The position numbers and the translations under genes are program-made. From Epiperipatus broadwayi (lineage: Eukaryota; Onychophora; Udeonychophora; Euonychophora; Peripatidae): DNA of 64,000 nt. The stretch is taken from the NCBI GenBank assembly GCA_028023455.1, contig JAQFVV010012397.1, positions 3,215,501 through 3,279,500 on the forward strand, read 5' to 3'. The notes below the pieces were generated by a model. The model had not been told where the DNA came from. It saw nothing but the letters and a program-made list of their open reading frames with translations, and did no database searches. The stretch's first letter is position 1; each line of letters begins with the position of its first letter. Below, piece after piece: positions 29,601-44,600 of the stretch.

Positions 29601-32600
29601 AGTGACTATGTATAAACAAAAAAAATATATATATATGTAAATGGTCATTCGAACCCTGTTACAAGGAGTGTGAAAGTTATGTGTGTAGGTATATGTAAAT
29701 ATAGTGTCTGTGTGAGTGTACAATATACGTATGTAGTATCGGTGATGGTTGCAATCAATTATATATGTAGAGCTGCATAAAGTGTAATTGATTATTTATA
29801 TATATATTTTATCCGTTAAGTTTTTTTTTTTTTAAAGTTTTATTGATATTGTCGGTAACACGTGTTTTCTTTTGTTGAGTAATCTCTTGAACATATGAGG
29901 ACCGAAATAGAAATGAGTTAATTGCTGTAGGCAGTTTAGTTAATAACTGGCGTCGGGAAGTCTGAAAACTGGTCAGGTGGGTATTTTTTTTGAAGAACAA
30001 TGGAAGAACTGGTCAGTGGCGTACGGATACGCAGAGAGATTTTTGAAAAGTTAAAGGTGAAAACAAAAGAACTTTTTGTTGTGCTCGAGTGAATATAAAA
30101 AAAAAAAAAGAAGAGGGAGAGCGGCTTGAACTCCAGATTAGGAGGACGTGTAAAATATTTCTTAAGAAGTTTTAATATTTTTTCTACCCAAAATGTCGGC
30201 GTAATTCTATAGTGCGGGTTTCGTTAATCGGCCCAGTGGACACTCGTCGTGAAACTCACCTGAAGCGGACTTACGAACTGCGTTAATAAAATAAAGAAAT
30301 TTTGTTTCATCAAAGAAATGGTGACGAAAGATCTTTGAAAATGTGGACCTTTACGCAAAGCGAGTGAATCAACTACTCCATCTCTGGAATATGCTATTCG
30401 ACATACCCTATTAGAACTATTTGCCATCCGTTATATCTACCAGACCAGTTTTCTTGGCAAGGTATAAGTGCGGACTTGTCTTTGATCGCGTGAACTAAGG
30501 TAAAGTGACGTGGCACAAAATATGTGTTCAGTGAATGTATCTTAATAAAGAAACTAGTGTTACCTCAATATTAATTGCTATATTAAGTCTCTTTTAAAAT
30601 TAAATAAATTACAACTTAAATAAACAGCTCTGATATATATTTGCACTATTTTGATGCGTGTATGAATTATATATATATGTGTGTGGATCAGAATAAATGG
30701 GCTGTACGCTTGAATATTGATATTTATATGCGTGTATAAATGGGATTTATTGATAATGGGTATGGTCGTGAATAGGATAAACCTCGATAAGATCCGGGTT
30801 AGATTAATGGATTTGATACAATAAACTATCGCATATAATAATAGACATGTAAGACGTAGTTAGTTTTGTTTTAGCTTTGTTCTCTAGTTAGACTATCGTC
30901 CCAAACCCTGAGATTGAGCTGGTTCGGTGCGCTACCATAACAGATATACATACCAGAACCCTTATTTACGTTTTCGATGAGATAATTCTTATCTACGGGT
31001 AAGATTGGCGCGTGAGATGGGATCAAACCATGCTCACAAATATCTTTATTCGAAGCTTCGGGTTAAAGCCAACAATGGCGGTTTTATATTATGTCGGTGG
31101 GTGTTATAATATATATTAATAATTTGCAAACCTTACTGACAAGCTGATACATAATAGCTTAAATAAACATGTATGTATAATAATGAGTGTGTAGTGGTCT
31201 GTTATTATATATAAAAACAGATTCCAAACAGAGATTTATGTTAGCTAAAACCAGCAAAGAAATATTCTACTGGAGAGCTTCTAATTGTCTCTCTCAAAAG
31301 CTTACTAAGTTACTTATATCTGCTTTGAAATTATGGCATATCATAATATATAAATTAAGAATAAAATAAAATAATCAAGATAGTAAATAGGCATGACTGC
31401 AGATTAGAAAAGTTAAATAACTGCTTACAGTTATTACATTGAAGAGAGTTATTTTAAATTACATTTATATTCATTTTTACAACAAGACTGTTACAGTTAT
31501 ATTAGATTTAATATAAACACAGATTTAATTATTTCAAAGTTTAGAAACTTTATTTTACAGAGTTTTATTTAAGTAAAGATTATAAGTTATGAATGTTCAG
31601 TACAGATAGCTAGCTTTAAAGAATTTATTAAGAATATTTAAATAGAGATTTATGGAGCTTTGCGGAGAAGAAATATTATCAATCTTCTTCTAGGCTGAGT
31701 TGTCTGGCATTCCAAATAGGCACTGGCACTCTTGAATAGGTTGTTCTACTTGATATCTTCTTCTTGAAGCTGGTGGAACTGATCTCCATTCTGTAACGAT
31801 GATGATTTGCAGCAGGTGGAAGATCACCGTTCTTCCGAAGGAAGATGGCAAAACTGGAGCCTTCCTAGCCAATCATGTTAATTTTAAAATGGACGTAGCT
31901 CCAGGCAGCAACTGCTTAACTTTTTAAGAGAGAGTTGAGTGCTAAAATTTGGGGTTTTTTATATTAGATTTCTGACCCCCTCCTGTAAACCTATTAATTT
32001 GTTTACAACTTTCAAATTTTAAGCTTTAAATTTATCATCTATTAAATTTTACATTAACATCTTAATAAAAACAAAAGAAAATTTCTAGCAGATTAAAAGT
32101 AGTGCTATCTGGATGATTGTGCTTTGTCCAAAATATATTTTAAATTTGTTATTTTTAAAATCTATGTTTGACCTCTATGAAAATCTAACACAGAACATGT
32201 GGCATGATATTTTTACCAAGAATTATTCAATATTTTAAAATTAAATTATTTTAGCATAAACATTCTGGAATTGAAATTATATATGCGAGTCTTAAGTGAA
32301 ATAATGAATAAATGTGTACATTAAATTTATAACAAATTAAAGATTTAAAATATAAATATAATTGTTTTGTAACACTTATTAAATTTATTACGTTACAGCT
32401 TCACTCACATATATATTATAATATTACCCGTTATATTTTATATCGCCATTGTACGCTTCTACCTGTAGCTTCGAGTGAGGATATTTGTGAGCATGGTCTG
32501 ATTCCATCTCACGCGCCAATCTTACACATGAATAAGAATTATCTCATCGAAAACGTAAATAAGGGTTCGGATATATATATACCTCTATTTATGGTAGCGC

Positions 32601-35600
32601 ATCCGGACCAGCTCAATCTCAGGGTTTGGGGACTATAGTCTAACTAGAGAACAAAGCCAAACACTACCCAACTAAGTCTTATGTGTCTATCTATTCTGTC
32701 TGATAATTTATCCGTTATAAATCTAATAACCCAACCCGAATGTTATCATACAATTCACTCTATTTATTTCCATACTTAATACCGATAAAATCTCATTTAT
32801 CCACGCATATAAATATATCAATATTCAAGCGCACAGCCCATTTACCCTGATACACACATATATATAATTCATATACGCATCAAAATAGTGCAATTATACA
32901 TCAGAGCTGTTTATTTAAAGTTATTTTATTTAATTTTAAAGAGATTTATTATAGTAATTAATATTGAGGTAACACTAGTTTCTTTACCAAGACGCATTCA
33001 TTGAACATATATTTAGCGTAAACGTCAATTACCTTGAGTACCGTCGACGGTTCACACGGTCAAAGACAAGTCCGCATTTATAATTCTCCACGAATACTGG
33101 TCTGGTTGATATAACGGATGACAAGGATTTCCAATATGGTATATCGAATAGCTTATTCTGGAGGTGGAGTAGATGATTCACTCACTTTATGAAAGGGTCC
33201 CATTTCATAGATCTTTCGTCGCCATTACACTTGATGAACAAGAACTCTTTTGTATAGTGAAATTCGTAGGTCCACTTCAGATGGGTTCCACGACAACTGT
33301 CCACTGGATCGGTTAACGAAACTAGCGCTATTGAATTACCCCGACATTTTGGGTGAGAAATATTAATAAACTTCTTAAGAAAATTTTATACGTCCACACA
33401 CTCCGTAGTCCAAGCCGCGTTTTTCCTTTTTTCTCTTCTCTATTTCCTCTCGAGCCCACAAAAAGTTCTTTTGTTTTCACTCTTTAACTTTGTAAAATTT
33501 TCTTCCAATATCCCTATGCCACTGTCCCATTCTTCTATTGTTTTCCAAAAATACCCACCTGACCCGTTTTCGGACTCCTTGACGCCAGTTATTACCAAAC
33601 CGCCTACAGCAACTGATTTATTTCTATTTCTATCTTCATATGTTCAAAAGATTAATTAGCAAAAGAAAACACGTGTTACCGACAATATTATTAAAACCAG
33701 ACTTAAAGAAAAAATTTTAACGGATAAAATATATACGAATAATCAATTACAACTTATACAGCTCCGTATATAATTGCTTGTAACCATCACCGTTAATACA
33801 TACACACATTTTATACTCACATATACAAATATATTTATATAAGCATACCCACCTAACATTCACACTCTTTGTAACAGGGTTCGAATGACTATTTACATAT
33901 ATATCTTTTCGTATATAGTCGCTCAACATTAACACTCGCAATTAGTAATATATTACATACGCTTGTATTCGAACCCCGTTTGTTACAATATATATATATA
34001 TAAGTGCGCTAATGCATATATAATGATGTTTATACAATTAAGCGTTTAATTTAACAAATGTATATACATAAATATAGGTAAATACACATACACATGGTGA
34101 GGTTCAAACTTAGAATAAACACTACTATGGAACGTAATAGGTGAAAAGAAATGTGTGCCAATATATACTGTTTCAAGAAGGAACCAGCCATCTGACCTAC
34201 CCAAACATCAAATTTATTTGTTCCAAAAAATTGTAAATCACCCACAATGGAATAAAGCTGTTAATAATTTATTTAATTTAATTAGAATTTATATATAATT
34301 CCTCATTTATCTAACTTTCCATTATCCATACCATATCATTTATCTAACTTTCCATTATCCATGCCATATCATTTCCTAACTTTCCATTACCCATGCAACA
34401 CCATACATATAACTCAGATGTAAATATTTTTAGTTTTATATCAAACTTATGGTAATCATCATCCTAGCTTATTAGAATCATGCATATAATCGTGGAGTTT
34501 GAATACCGAGGAGTAACAGGAATATGAGGAGAACCTATGACATCAAGAATCTAAAGGGCAACCATATGGTAATGATATTTATTAGAGTTAAACTAAGAAT
34601 ACTGTCTAATGTGATATATTTATAACTGGAGAACTTTAGGGATTCAAATTTGTACCATCATCTCAATGTACAAATAAAATGAGCGGCACAAATAGCCATT
34701 TTGTTCCATTCTGTTACAATTAATGACGACTTATTGGGGCTGGGCATTGTCCGGTTGCGTTGTTAGGAATCAGGTCATACATTTAGTATATCCATTATGT
34801 TACAATATATTCCTTATTTTAAGAGCTTTGAAGTTTAAAAAGTATCACTGTATTTTAAAACTTTCTCCAAGAATCTCATCAGTATCTGTTGCCTTTCGAT
34901 TTTTAAAATTACTAAGAATTGTTTTAATTCCGAATGTATTATTAAAAGCATCCATTTTGAAGTCTTGTACCAATAAAAAGATTTTCAAAATCAAAATATT
35001 CCATCCATTCACAAATCATTACTATTATAAAAGAGTACTACTGATGAATTTAATAGGATTATGATACTATTTTTCAAGTTCATTTGTTATTTTTAATGCA
35101 TCAAAAAATATAAAAAAAGATTTAAAGTGATTACAATCAGAAAATTCCTTTTTTTTTTTTGTAGTTTTGATATATCAATCATTTAAAGTAATATTATCAA
35201 TTATGGAACATATTTTCTCTTAATTAAATCATATTAATTAATTAATAGTACGATCATTATCAAAGAACCAAACATAATTCTTTTTTTTTTAAATGAACAT
35301 AAGAACAGACTTATTTCTATCTATAGTTACACTCTTTAAGTGAATTGTATGTTTCAGTAATATTATGAGCTTGAAAATCAAAATTAATAACTTTAATGCA
35401 CAATAGCTATTAACCTTTAGCATAAGTAATAATTGCTCAATGAACATCCAATTTCATACTACTATGTTCAGAATAGAACTTCATTTTTAATGCAACTGTG
35501 ATTTTAGCATTGGAGTATATTAGTCTGATATGTTTAACAATCTGCATCTTTTAAATTCTAGCTCCTTTCTACAATATAATTCACAAGACACCATTATTTT

Positions 35601-38600
35601 AAATCAGGATGCATGCAAAATTCTTTCTTTTCTGCCTAAACTAAGTGTTTATGATAGTTCAAAACGAATAACAATATTTCCAATAATTTTGGGTCAAATT
35701 TTACTTTTTCTACCATCATATGAATTAAAAACATTATATAGATCACCAAATGATTTATCAATATGTATTTTTTTTTCAAGGTTTTGACTGAAATATTGCT
35801 GAAGCTGAATTTCCTAATTCACCCCTAATGGAGTTTTTATTGACTAATATTTACACCTTTTCTTATCCCCTCATCATATTAAAGAAACAACTCATTCACT
35901 TATCTACAATACAAATAAAAGATATTTATCAACATTCTGAAAGAAGACCTTTTCTGAAAAATTAAATCATATTAGTGTGTGAGCAAATTAATATAGTGAT
36001 CTATTCTTTGCAAATATTTATTTTAATAAAAAATAAACTGTTTAAAAATCACACAAAATGAAAATGTTCCTTTACAAATCTTTTTTTTTTTTCAACATAA
36101 ACAGAGATTAACTTATGAGATTGTTTTTCATATAATGCATCCCTTGGTTTTTAAATTCTTCATAATATAATCTGATTAATAATCATTAGTGTAGTTATTA
36201 AAAGATTGTTATGAATAAGCCTTGGTTAAAAGTATGGTTTTGGTAAAATAAATTTACATAATTCACATAAATAGTAGGTACTAGTGATAAATAAATAGTG
36301 GGAAAATTGGGTAGTTTGTTCAAACTAAAAAGATGTAGATGATTGAAATCATATTTTTTACAATGACTACAACCATTGTATTTTGAAATATAAAAAGAGT
36401 AATTGACATTTCTAGAAATATTTGTCAAATGTCAATGAAAAATAAACATTTATGAAATTAATTTTGAAATAATTACTCACACACACACACACATTACTTA
36501 CATACTAAATAAAGCGAATGAAAATATATTAATCAAAATATTCTGGAATAAACTCTACACTATTCAGTATACTAATATAAAAAAATAAACAATAGCTATA
36601 ATTAACTTATAGCAATATATGCCATCCTGAATAGCATTTTAAAGTTAAAATTAAAAAAAAAAACCTCACTAAAGTTACACAACACTAACATTCTCACGCA
36701 AATCACCAACTTTCCATAATTTATGTTAGTGCTGTAGATTTTCTTTTTTAATTTTAACTGTTAAATGCTACACAGGATGGCATACAGTACAGAAAGCTGG
36801 CTATAACTATTATTTATTTTTTAATATTGGTATATTGAATATTGTGCAGTATATTCCAAAGTATTTTGATTATTATATTTATTTTATCTGATTTTATATA
36901 TATAGAATTTATTTTATGGCTTCGTTTATGATAAAAAAGAAAAAAAAACCAAAATCTTACTTCTTCTAAATTAAAGACTTTAATTGGTCCATATATTTAT
37001 CAAACACTATTTGAAAAATCAATTTTTGTATCCTTTTACACTTTGGAGAATTTTTTTAGGATTGGATTAAATTAAACTATGACAATTATTTCAGCAATTG
37101 AATTACACACAACATACCAACCAAAATTCAGATTCACTCAATGTTTATAAATTAAAATTGCAAAATAATGTTTCTTTTTTTATTAACACCCCTATCCCCA
37201 CTGCCTACACTAAAAATCTAGTTTACTGCCATCTAGTGTAAGCTAGAATAATCAATGATTACCAAATACACACAAAATTAATACTCCTAATATTTGAATT
37301 CCTTCTTCCATACTGATATCTAGTGTTGCCTTTATCAACAAAGCCTGAAGTTCAAACTTGGAAGAAATGAAATATAACAAAAAAGGAAAGCATGTGATTG
37401 AAATTTTGAACATGGTTATAATTCAGTGACAGTTAATATGCTACTTCTTGAGAGTATTAATTAAAATAGGATTAAAAAGATGTGAAAATTTTTTAAATTT
37501 CAATTAGAATTGATATTATGTCTTTCTGAGAATTCAAAAAATATTTTTAAACATAACATATTTTTCAAATGTATAAGATAATATTCTTATGGAAGTTTGT
37601 TTTCTAAAAAATCAATAAAATCAAACTTGTTTATGGATTTCATAATATGTCTTCTTAAGATCCATAAGGAATATGTTAAATAGAACTGTGAGACATTTTC
37701 TTGACATCACAATAATTTTTTATAGATTTCAAAATCTTCCCTCCATCTTCTCCAAGAGATTTAAAGCGTTTTTAGTAAAAATTACTAAGATCACTTTAAA
37801 ACTTTTTACTGAATAAATCTAAATTTAAAGATATATTTGATGTAATTCTGCTTGATTTGTTAGCTATAAGGTTTTTTTTTTTGTTAAGTGCATTCATTTT
37901 AAATTGAAAGTGATAATTACAGTTTGATTGGCAGATCAGTTACAAACAACCAAAAAAGAATTTAGAAAATATTTCCTTAGTGAGTCTCTTTATAGGAAGT
38001 TCTGAATATGCAAATTTTAATTATAGTTAGTCTGTCTATCTCTCTACATACATACTATATAAAGACAGGGTCATTATAAAGTCCTTGTGCAATTTTAAAT
38101 TGTGATAACTTTTGTTCTATATATGATAAGATTAATCTATGAAAAGAATAAATGAAGGAATATTTTATATTTTTAAAGAGATTTATTAATGAAATTCTTA
38201 ATTTTTAACATGTTCATTGCTATTATATACACAAATCATAATATAAGTCTATCTTTAATCATATTAGTTATCGTAACCTGCAAGGCATCCTTAGAATGAG
38301 GTTTAATTGGATAAAAATTGGGTTTTAAATATCACAAAAAAAAGAGATCCAGTATATTCAAATCTGGTAATTATGACAAGAGACTGGTCCATTTTTTCTA
38401 ATCTATTAGTTAGGAAGTTTTTCATTTAAAAACTGTCTAACTTTGAGAACAAAATGATAAGATGCACCATTTTGTGAAATATTGTATCCCCTAACATTTT
38501 AAGCTACACTTTCTTCATTTACATTTAGTCTTCCAGACCATGGCTTATTATTGTTTTATTTCTTAAATTTTTTTAATTAATATAGTTATAGAATTCCTAT

Positions 38601-41600
38601 GTGGTTCAGATCCATTATAATGGATTTTAAATTCTCTTTTATCTGCAGTTAAAGATTTCAGCTCTACCAATCAAAGAACACAATTTACTTTCTCTTGCAG
38701 TGCAGCCATGGAACAATAAAACTCTACTAATAATGAAATAATTTTTACAAAAATGAATAACCAATTATAATTAATTTTTTTAATGATGATAATAAAATAA
38801 ATGCACCAGGCTTCTAAATGTTCTTTACAAATTAACTTTGTCAAATATAGAACAAAAGTTATAAAAATTTAAACTGCCTAAGGACTTTACGAGAATAACT
38901 CGCAAAAGCTTGGACAATTATTGGTTAAAGAAAAATTGATGGATTGATCAATTGTATAATCTATTTTCTATATTCCCAATATAATATTAGTAAAATATGG
39001 ATACAAAAAAAACATGATATTAATATATAAACACCTATAAGTATGTAAGTTCTCTGTTTGAAAGCAAATAGAATGACTAAACAATAGAGAGCTATAACAA
39101 ATATTATCAATTCTATAGTAATTTGCAGTGCTTGCTACCCTCTTAATTTATTTCAATAACAGGTTACTATTATAATCTTGAATGAGTCTTTACATCATTG
39201 CAATAGACAAGTCATAAATGATCAAAAACACACATTTTTGATAAATTAAAAAAAATTAAATCTTACTAATTGCTATAGGATTAAGAGACAATAACAATCA
39301 AAAAACATAATCAGAAAAAATAAAACTTGCATTCTGACTATTTCTTAATATAATGTACATTTTACTTTTACAGAAATCAAATTAAAATAATGATTAAACT
39401 ACAACTGACTTGTAATAGATTGACAATCCCATTCTTTCTGAACTTCCTCAATGACAATTTTTGACAGCTCATCAGTCTCACCATCATCATCTTCATAGTA
39501 CTTTTCATAGTCGGTCTTTTGGGGCAAACTAAATAAAATTAATATATTAGAATAATTTTGCCCATGCACATAAAATATAATTTTTTTGAAAACTCTAAAC
39601 TTACTTCACAGAAAGATGTGACTCATCGTCAGATTCCTTTTTGGTAGCTTTCTCATATTCCTCTAGCAACATTTGCATAACTTTACTATCTGGATCAAGA
39701 GGAGCATTAAGATCTTCACCATCTAGCGCTCCTATTTCATCATCTCCATATTGTTCAAAAACCTTTAAAAAAGCAATTTATACTGAACATGATTAAAATA
39801 TAACTTTCAGTTTTCTTATTAAACCTAAAAAATTTCTCAGTGCTGATAGAGAACATGAAATTGCAAGAACAAAACTTCTTATTCCTCCTATTGTAAAAAT
39901 GAATTTGAAAGAAGTTATGATATTTGATGTTTATATATAAAAATTTCATAATATTTGCATAATTCATTTGAAATATTAATTAGAAATATAACAACTATTG
40001 AAACCAACTATATAACAGTTCAATAATTATTGTTTAACAATTAAAGAATAATTTAAAGACTCTTATTTTTGCTTAAATATATTCTTTATTATAAATATGA
40101 GAAAGCATATACACATATATAATTTAAATATTCATGATAAAATTTAAAGATGAGTTGGAATACTACACTTTAACATGTTCGATAAATATTTTTTTATACT
40201 GCTTGATTTGATTAGGATTATGTCAGAATTACAAACAGAGTCTTTTAAACATTATGAAGTATTTTTAGCAGCCACTCATAAACAAATACAGCCAATTTAA
40301 TTTCATATATATTACTTTTCTATAACTCTTCTCTTATAACCCTTAAATGCAATTTTTTATATAATTCCTCCTTTATTTTTCTAACAGTTTCAACTGCCCT
40401 GCAGTCTTCATCAGAAAAATAAAGAAGGAATTATATAAAAAATTGCATTTAAGTGTATAAGAGAAAAGTTATAAAAAATAATATATATAAATATAAGAAG
40501 AAAAATGCAAAGAAAGTAAAGGAGAATATATAATAACAATTTAATTTCATTAAATAAAACAAAAATGAAGAATAAGTTAGAAAACAAAACAAAACAAAAA
40601 ATGAAATCACATATTTCTATGGCTAATTAAAAGATGAAAATATGCTTCCATAAATACACAATCTTGTTTATTGACTGGTGGTTCTGAGAGGCTCAAAGCG
40701 ACTAGGCTTTACATTGATGAAAGTGATTGAAGACAATCATTTTCTAATTATAATTTAAACTGGAGAATCATTATTAGCATTTACTTGTAAATGAATGAAG
40801 CCATTGTAATTTAAAAGAAAGAAACATGAAAACAAATAAACAGTTAAAGAGAAGTTTTACAGTAATTATAATATAAATAATTTATTTCACAAAATGATGC
40901 ATAATTAAGTTTATATTTAAATAAAGTTTGATAATAAACCATTAAAACATCACACAATCACTATTTTTTATGCTTACCTACGCTGTTTAAACAGTAGTAA
41001 CTTTTTTCACTCAGTAAGTAAATTTTAATGCACGAATCCCTTCTAGCATTTACTGATTATTTTTTGTCTTGCACTGAGTGGTACTACTGTATAGAAAGAG
41101 TTGCTAATTTGAGAAAAGATTAATTCATTCTTAAAATATTTATTTAGTATTTGCATTCAAATTTAATGACCCTTCCCTCACTATAAAAAATGCATCTAAT
41201 AAAGGAATCTTTAAGGAGCTGTTGAACTGCCTATTATTATCAATCACAATTATATAAACTTTTGAATTTGCAAGATTGTTTTAACATTTTCTCTCAGGGA
41301 TAATTACTTATAAACTTTCAATAAATCTATTGTGATCTGCTTTGCAAGTTATAGTGAATTGATATTTAATTATGACAACAATAATAGCATTTTATACTTA
41401 TGTATTTTTTATGGCCAATTAAAAAGTAAACCAAGAAAAATACAGATCCATATATAACACTTGCATTAATCATTTCTTAATTAAAGATTTTTTTCCATTT
41501 TTGTAGAAAAAGAATACAATGGACATAACAGGTAATGTTAAGATTCAAAGTTTATCATGTTTTTTTTTTATATATAATAAAAATTTTCCAATTAAAAACA

Positions 41601-44600
41601 TAACTTTAAAATGCTGAAAGATTATTATTTGAAATAACTGCTAAGTAATTACTTGCATATTTTAGAAAATAAAGCAATATCATTCCATATATAAAGCATA
41701 TAGAGAACTAAGACAAAACTGATATTTTTTATATTTCTTGACAATTGTATTAACTTCTTCATATCTCCTCACAAAAAGAGAGTAAGTTAGTTTATGTAAA
41801 AAGCACTACACACACACACACACATATATATAATGTTAAGAACACTACGTGAGTATTATATATCTGAATTAAGTTATTGTGTCAAAGGCATGGCAAAACT
41901 AATGAAAAATAACCCGAAGACTGGTTCAAATAATCTTGTTTTTCATGATTAACTATTTCAGAAATTTGCTAGTGCATGGATTTATAATTCAAACTTATTC
42001 TCTCTTTCTTTTTTAATTGTGATTTAGCAGCTGACTGTTTTATAAATATTAGATGTTATCCAAAAATTGTATATATTTAAAATTCTAAGTATATGGTCAA
42101 TTATCTGATTAAAATAGTTTTATAAATTTATGAAAACAGATGTAAAGTTTAAAATCACCTCTTTCAATTTGAATATATATCACATTGATATTTTTTAATT
42201 CTTATTAGCTTCTTATTATATCTAAACTTTTGTGGAGTTCAATTATTCATGTTTCTTTAAATAAAAAGTCTGACCATCTCTTATAGCATCAACCAATAGA
42301 CAATTCAAAGTAACTTTATTTAAGTCAGAACATTCAGTTAGAGCTAAAATAAAAATATATATCAAAATAAATCATTTACTTAGATTTGTATTTATGTACA
42401 AAATAAATGCCAATATATATTTACTTCTAACCGTATGAGTAAAATTTTTATTAATTTGACTGTTACAAGCTATTTATGGTATATATATACAATTTACAGA
42501 GCTCTACTATAGAAATATGTTTTCAACTGCTAAAATGTAATCTATTATCTATAAAGGTATATAATACAACTAATAATTTAAATTTTAAAAATATATATAT
42601 ATTCCAATAAATTAGCAAAACGTTTTTACATCTGCAGCTGAAAAGATTTTATTATTTAAAGCACACTTGGCTGTATCTAAAAAATAAATATATATATTCT
42701 ATTAATTTTAAAAATCCTATGAACAACAATGATTATTAAATATATACTAAAAATATACAATATTTATAAAATAATAATATCTATGTGCACTTGAGAATCC
42801 ATTACAATTTTATTAAAATAACTTCTAGAAAATGTGATGTGTAAAGAATTCTTATAATACCACATATAAAGATTATTATTTCAGAAATATTATTTTACAT
42901 ATATATATAATTAATGAAATAGAAAAATTTTAAGAATAGCTGTAATAAAAAAAAAAAAACAGAATCATATTTATGAGTTACCATAGCAGACAATATTCAA
43001 ATTACATCTATTTTATAGAATAAAATTTACTTTTTGTAGGGTAAAAAAAATATTTAGATATTATTCAGATTTTAATTATTAAAAATAAAAAGTACATTTA
43101 GATAATATTTGTTTTAAAATGCTATCAAACTTACTTTATCAAACATATCATCCAATAGCTTTAATTTTTCATTTCTTCTAATAACTGATGAAGTGAGAGA
43201 AAAATTAGAAAAACGAGACATTGTTTCTTCTTTTTTAAACAAACTCTGGTGTCCAAATTCAGAGTCACTTTCATTTGATGATATTTCACATTCATCTGAT
43301 GGCACATAATCTTCATCACTATCAGTTTCTTCACTGAAAACAAGACACAAACACTTATACATGTTATATATAGCTGGAGAGACACATTAAAAAAAAAAAA
43401 CTGTACTGTTGCAAAACAATATACACAAACACTTATACATGTTATATATAGTTGGAGAGACACATTAAAAAAAAACTATACTGTTGCAATATAGAATTAC
43501 TTTAAACCACTAAACATCACATGATCACCATTTCTTATGCTAGCACATAACTGTTATTAAACAGGCAAAACTCTCCATACAGTAGTGCTGTGCCAAACAG
43601 AGTAATCAATGGATGCCAGAAGGCTTGTGCATAAAATTCCCATCTAGTGCCTACTCATCCAACATCCCCAGACTAGTTTCTGGCTTGTGGCCTTCTTCAG
43701 TGAGTAGCTTTGGATTTGAAAGCACTGCACCTAGATCTTAGGATCTAATGCAATCTTCCAGCAGTCACCTTTTATCTCTACTTAACTACAAAACTATGAG
43801 AATAAAATTGAAAACACAATATTTTCAATCTAAGCTCAATAGCTTATATAGTCATATGGGTCTGAACTCAATTCAGCACCCATACATTTGGGTGTCTTTG
43901 GTTCTTTAACAACCATAGATACCACTATCCTATTAGGCAGGATTAGTATTAAACCACTAAACATCACATGATCTCCGTCACTTATGCTAGCACATAACTG
44001 TTATTAAACAAGCAAAACTCTCCATACAGTAGTGCCACCCTGCGTCAACCAGAGATGCCCAAGCCTTCTGGCATCTATTGATTACTCTGGTTGGCAAAGA
44101 GTGGCACTATTGTATGGAGAGTTTTGCTTATTTAATAACAGTTATGTGCTAGCATAAGAGATGGTGATCATGTGATGGTTAGTGGTTTGACACCAATCCT
44201 GCCTAATAGAATAGTGGTGGCTATGGTTGTTAAAGAGCCAAAGACATCAAAATGTATGGGTGCTGAACTGAGTTCAAACCCATATGACTATATAAGATAT
44301 TGAGCTTAGATTGAAAATATTATTGTTTTCAATTTCATTCTCATAGTTTTATAGTTAAGTAGAGATAAAAGGTGGCTGCTGGAGGGTTGATTAGATCTTA
44401 AGATCTAGGTGCAGGACTTTCAGATCCAAGGCTTCTCACTGACAAAGGCCACAAGCCAGAAACTAGTCTGGGGATATTGGATGAGTAGGCACTAGATGAG
44501 GATTTTATGCAAAAGCCTTCTGGCATCCATTGATTATTCTGGTTGGCACAGGGCGGTATTACTGTATGGAGAGTTTTGCCTGTTTAAAGAGTTACTTTAA

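Larger units (their letters stand above)
26838..31109 (+). mobile_element. Complete non-autonomous LTR retrotransposon
   Basis: Two nearly identical 1573 bp LTRs (26838-28410 and 29537-31109) enclose only 1126 bp. The insertion is flanked by the 5 bp duplication TATAT (26833-26837 and 31110-31114). The LTRs begin TGTAACA and end TGTTATAA. A primer-binding site follows the 5' LTR and a G-rich polypurine-like tract (AGGGGGG) precedes the 3' LTR. By eye the LTRs differ at roughly 15 positions including one-base indels, about 1%, so the insertion is young. No protease, reverse transcriptase or integrase is encoded, so it must have been mobilised by another element. Confidence 0.93.

Noticed and set aside
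43161-43463. 100-codon minus-strand frame overlapping LTV1 exon b
   Set aside because: Different frame from the conserved LTV1 product and runs through the tandem duplication; no conserved motif.
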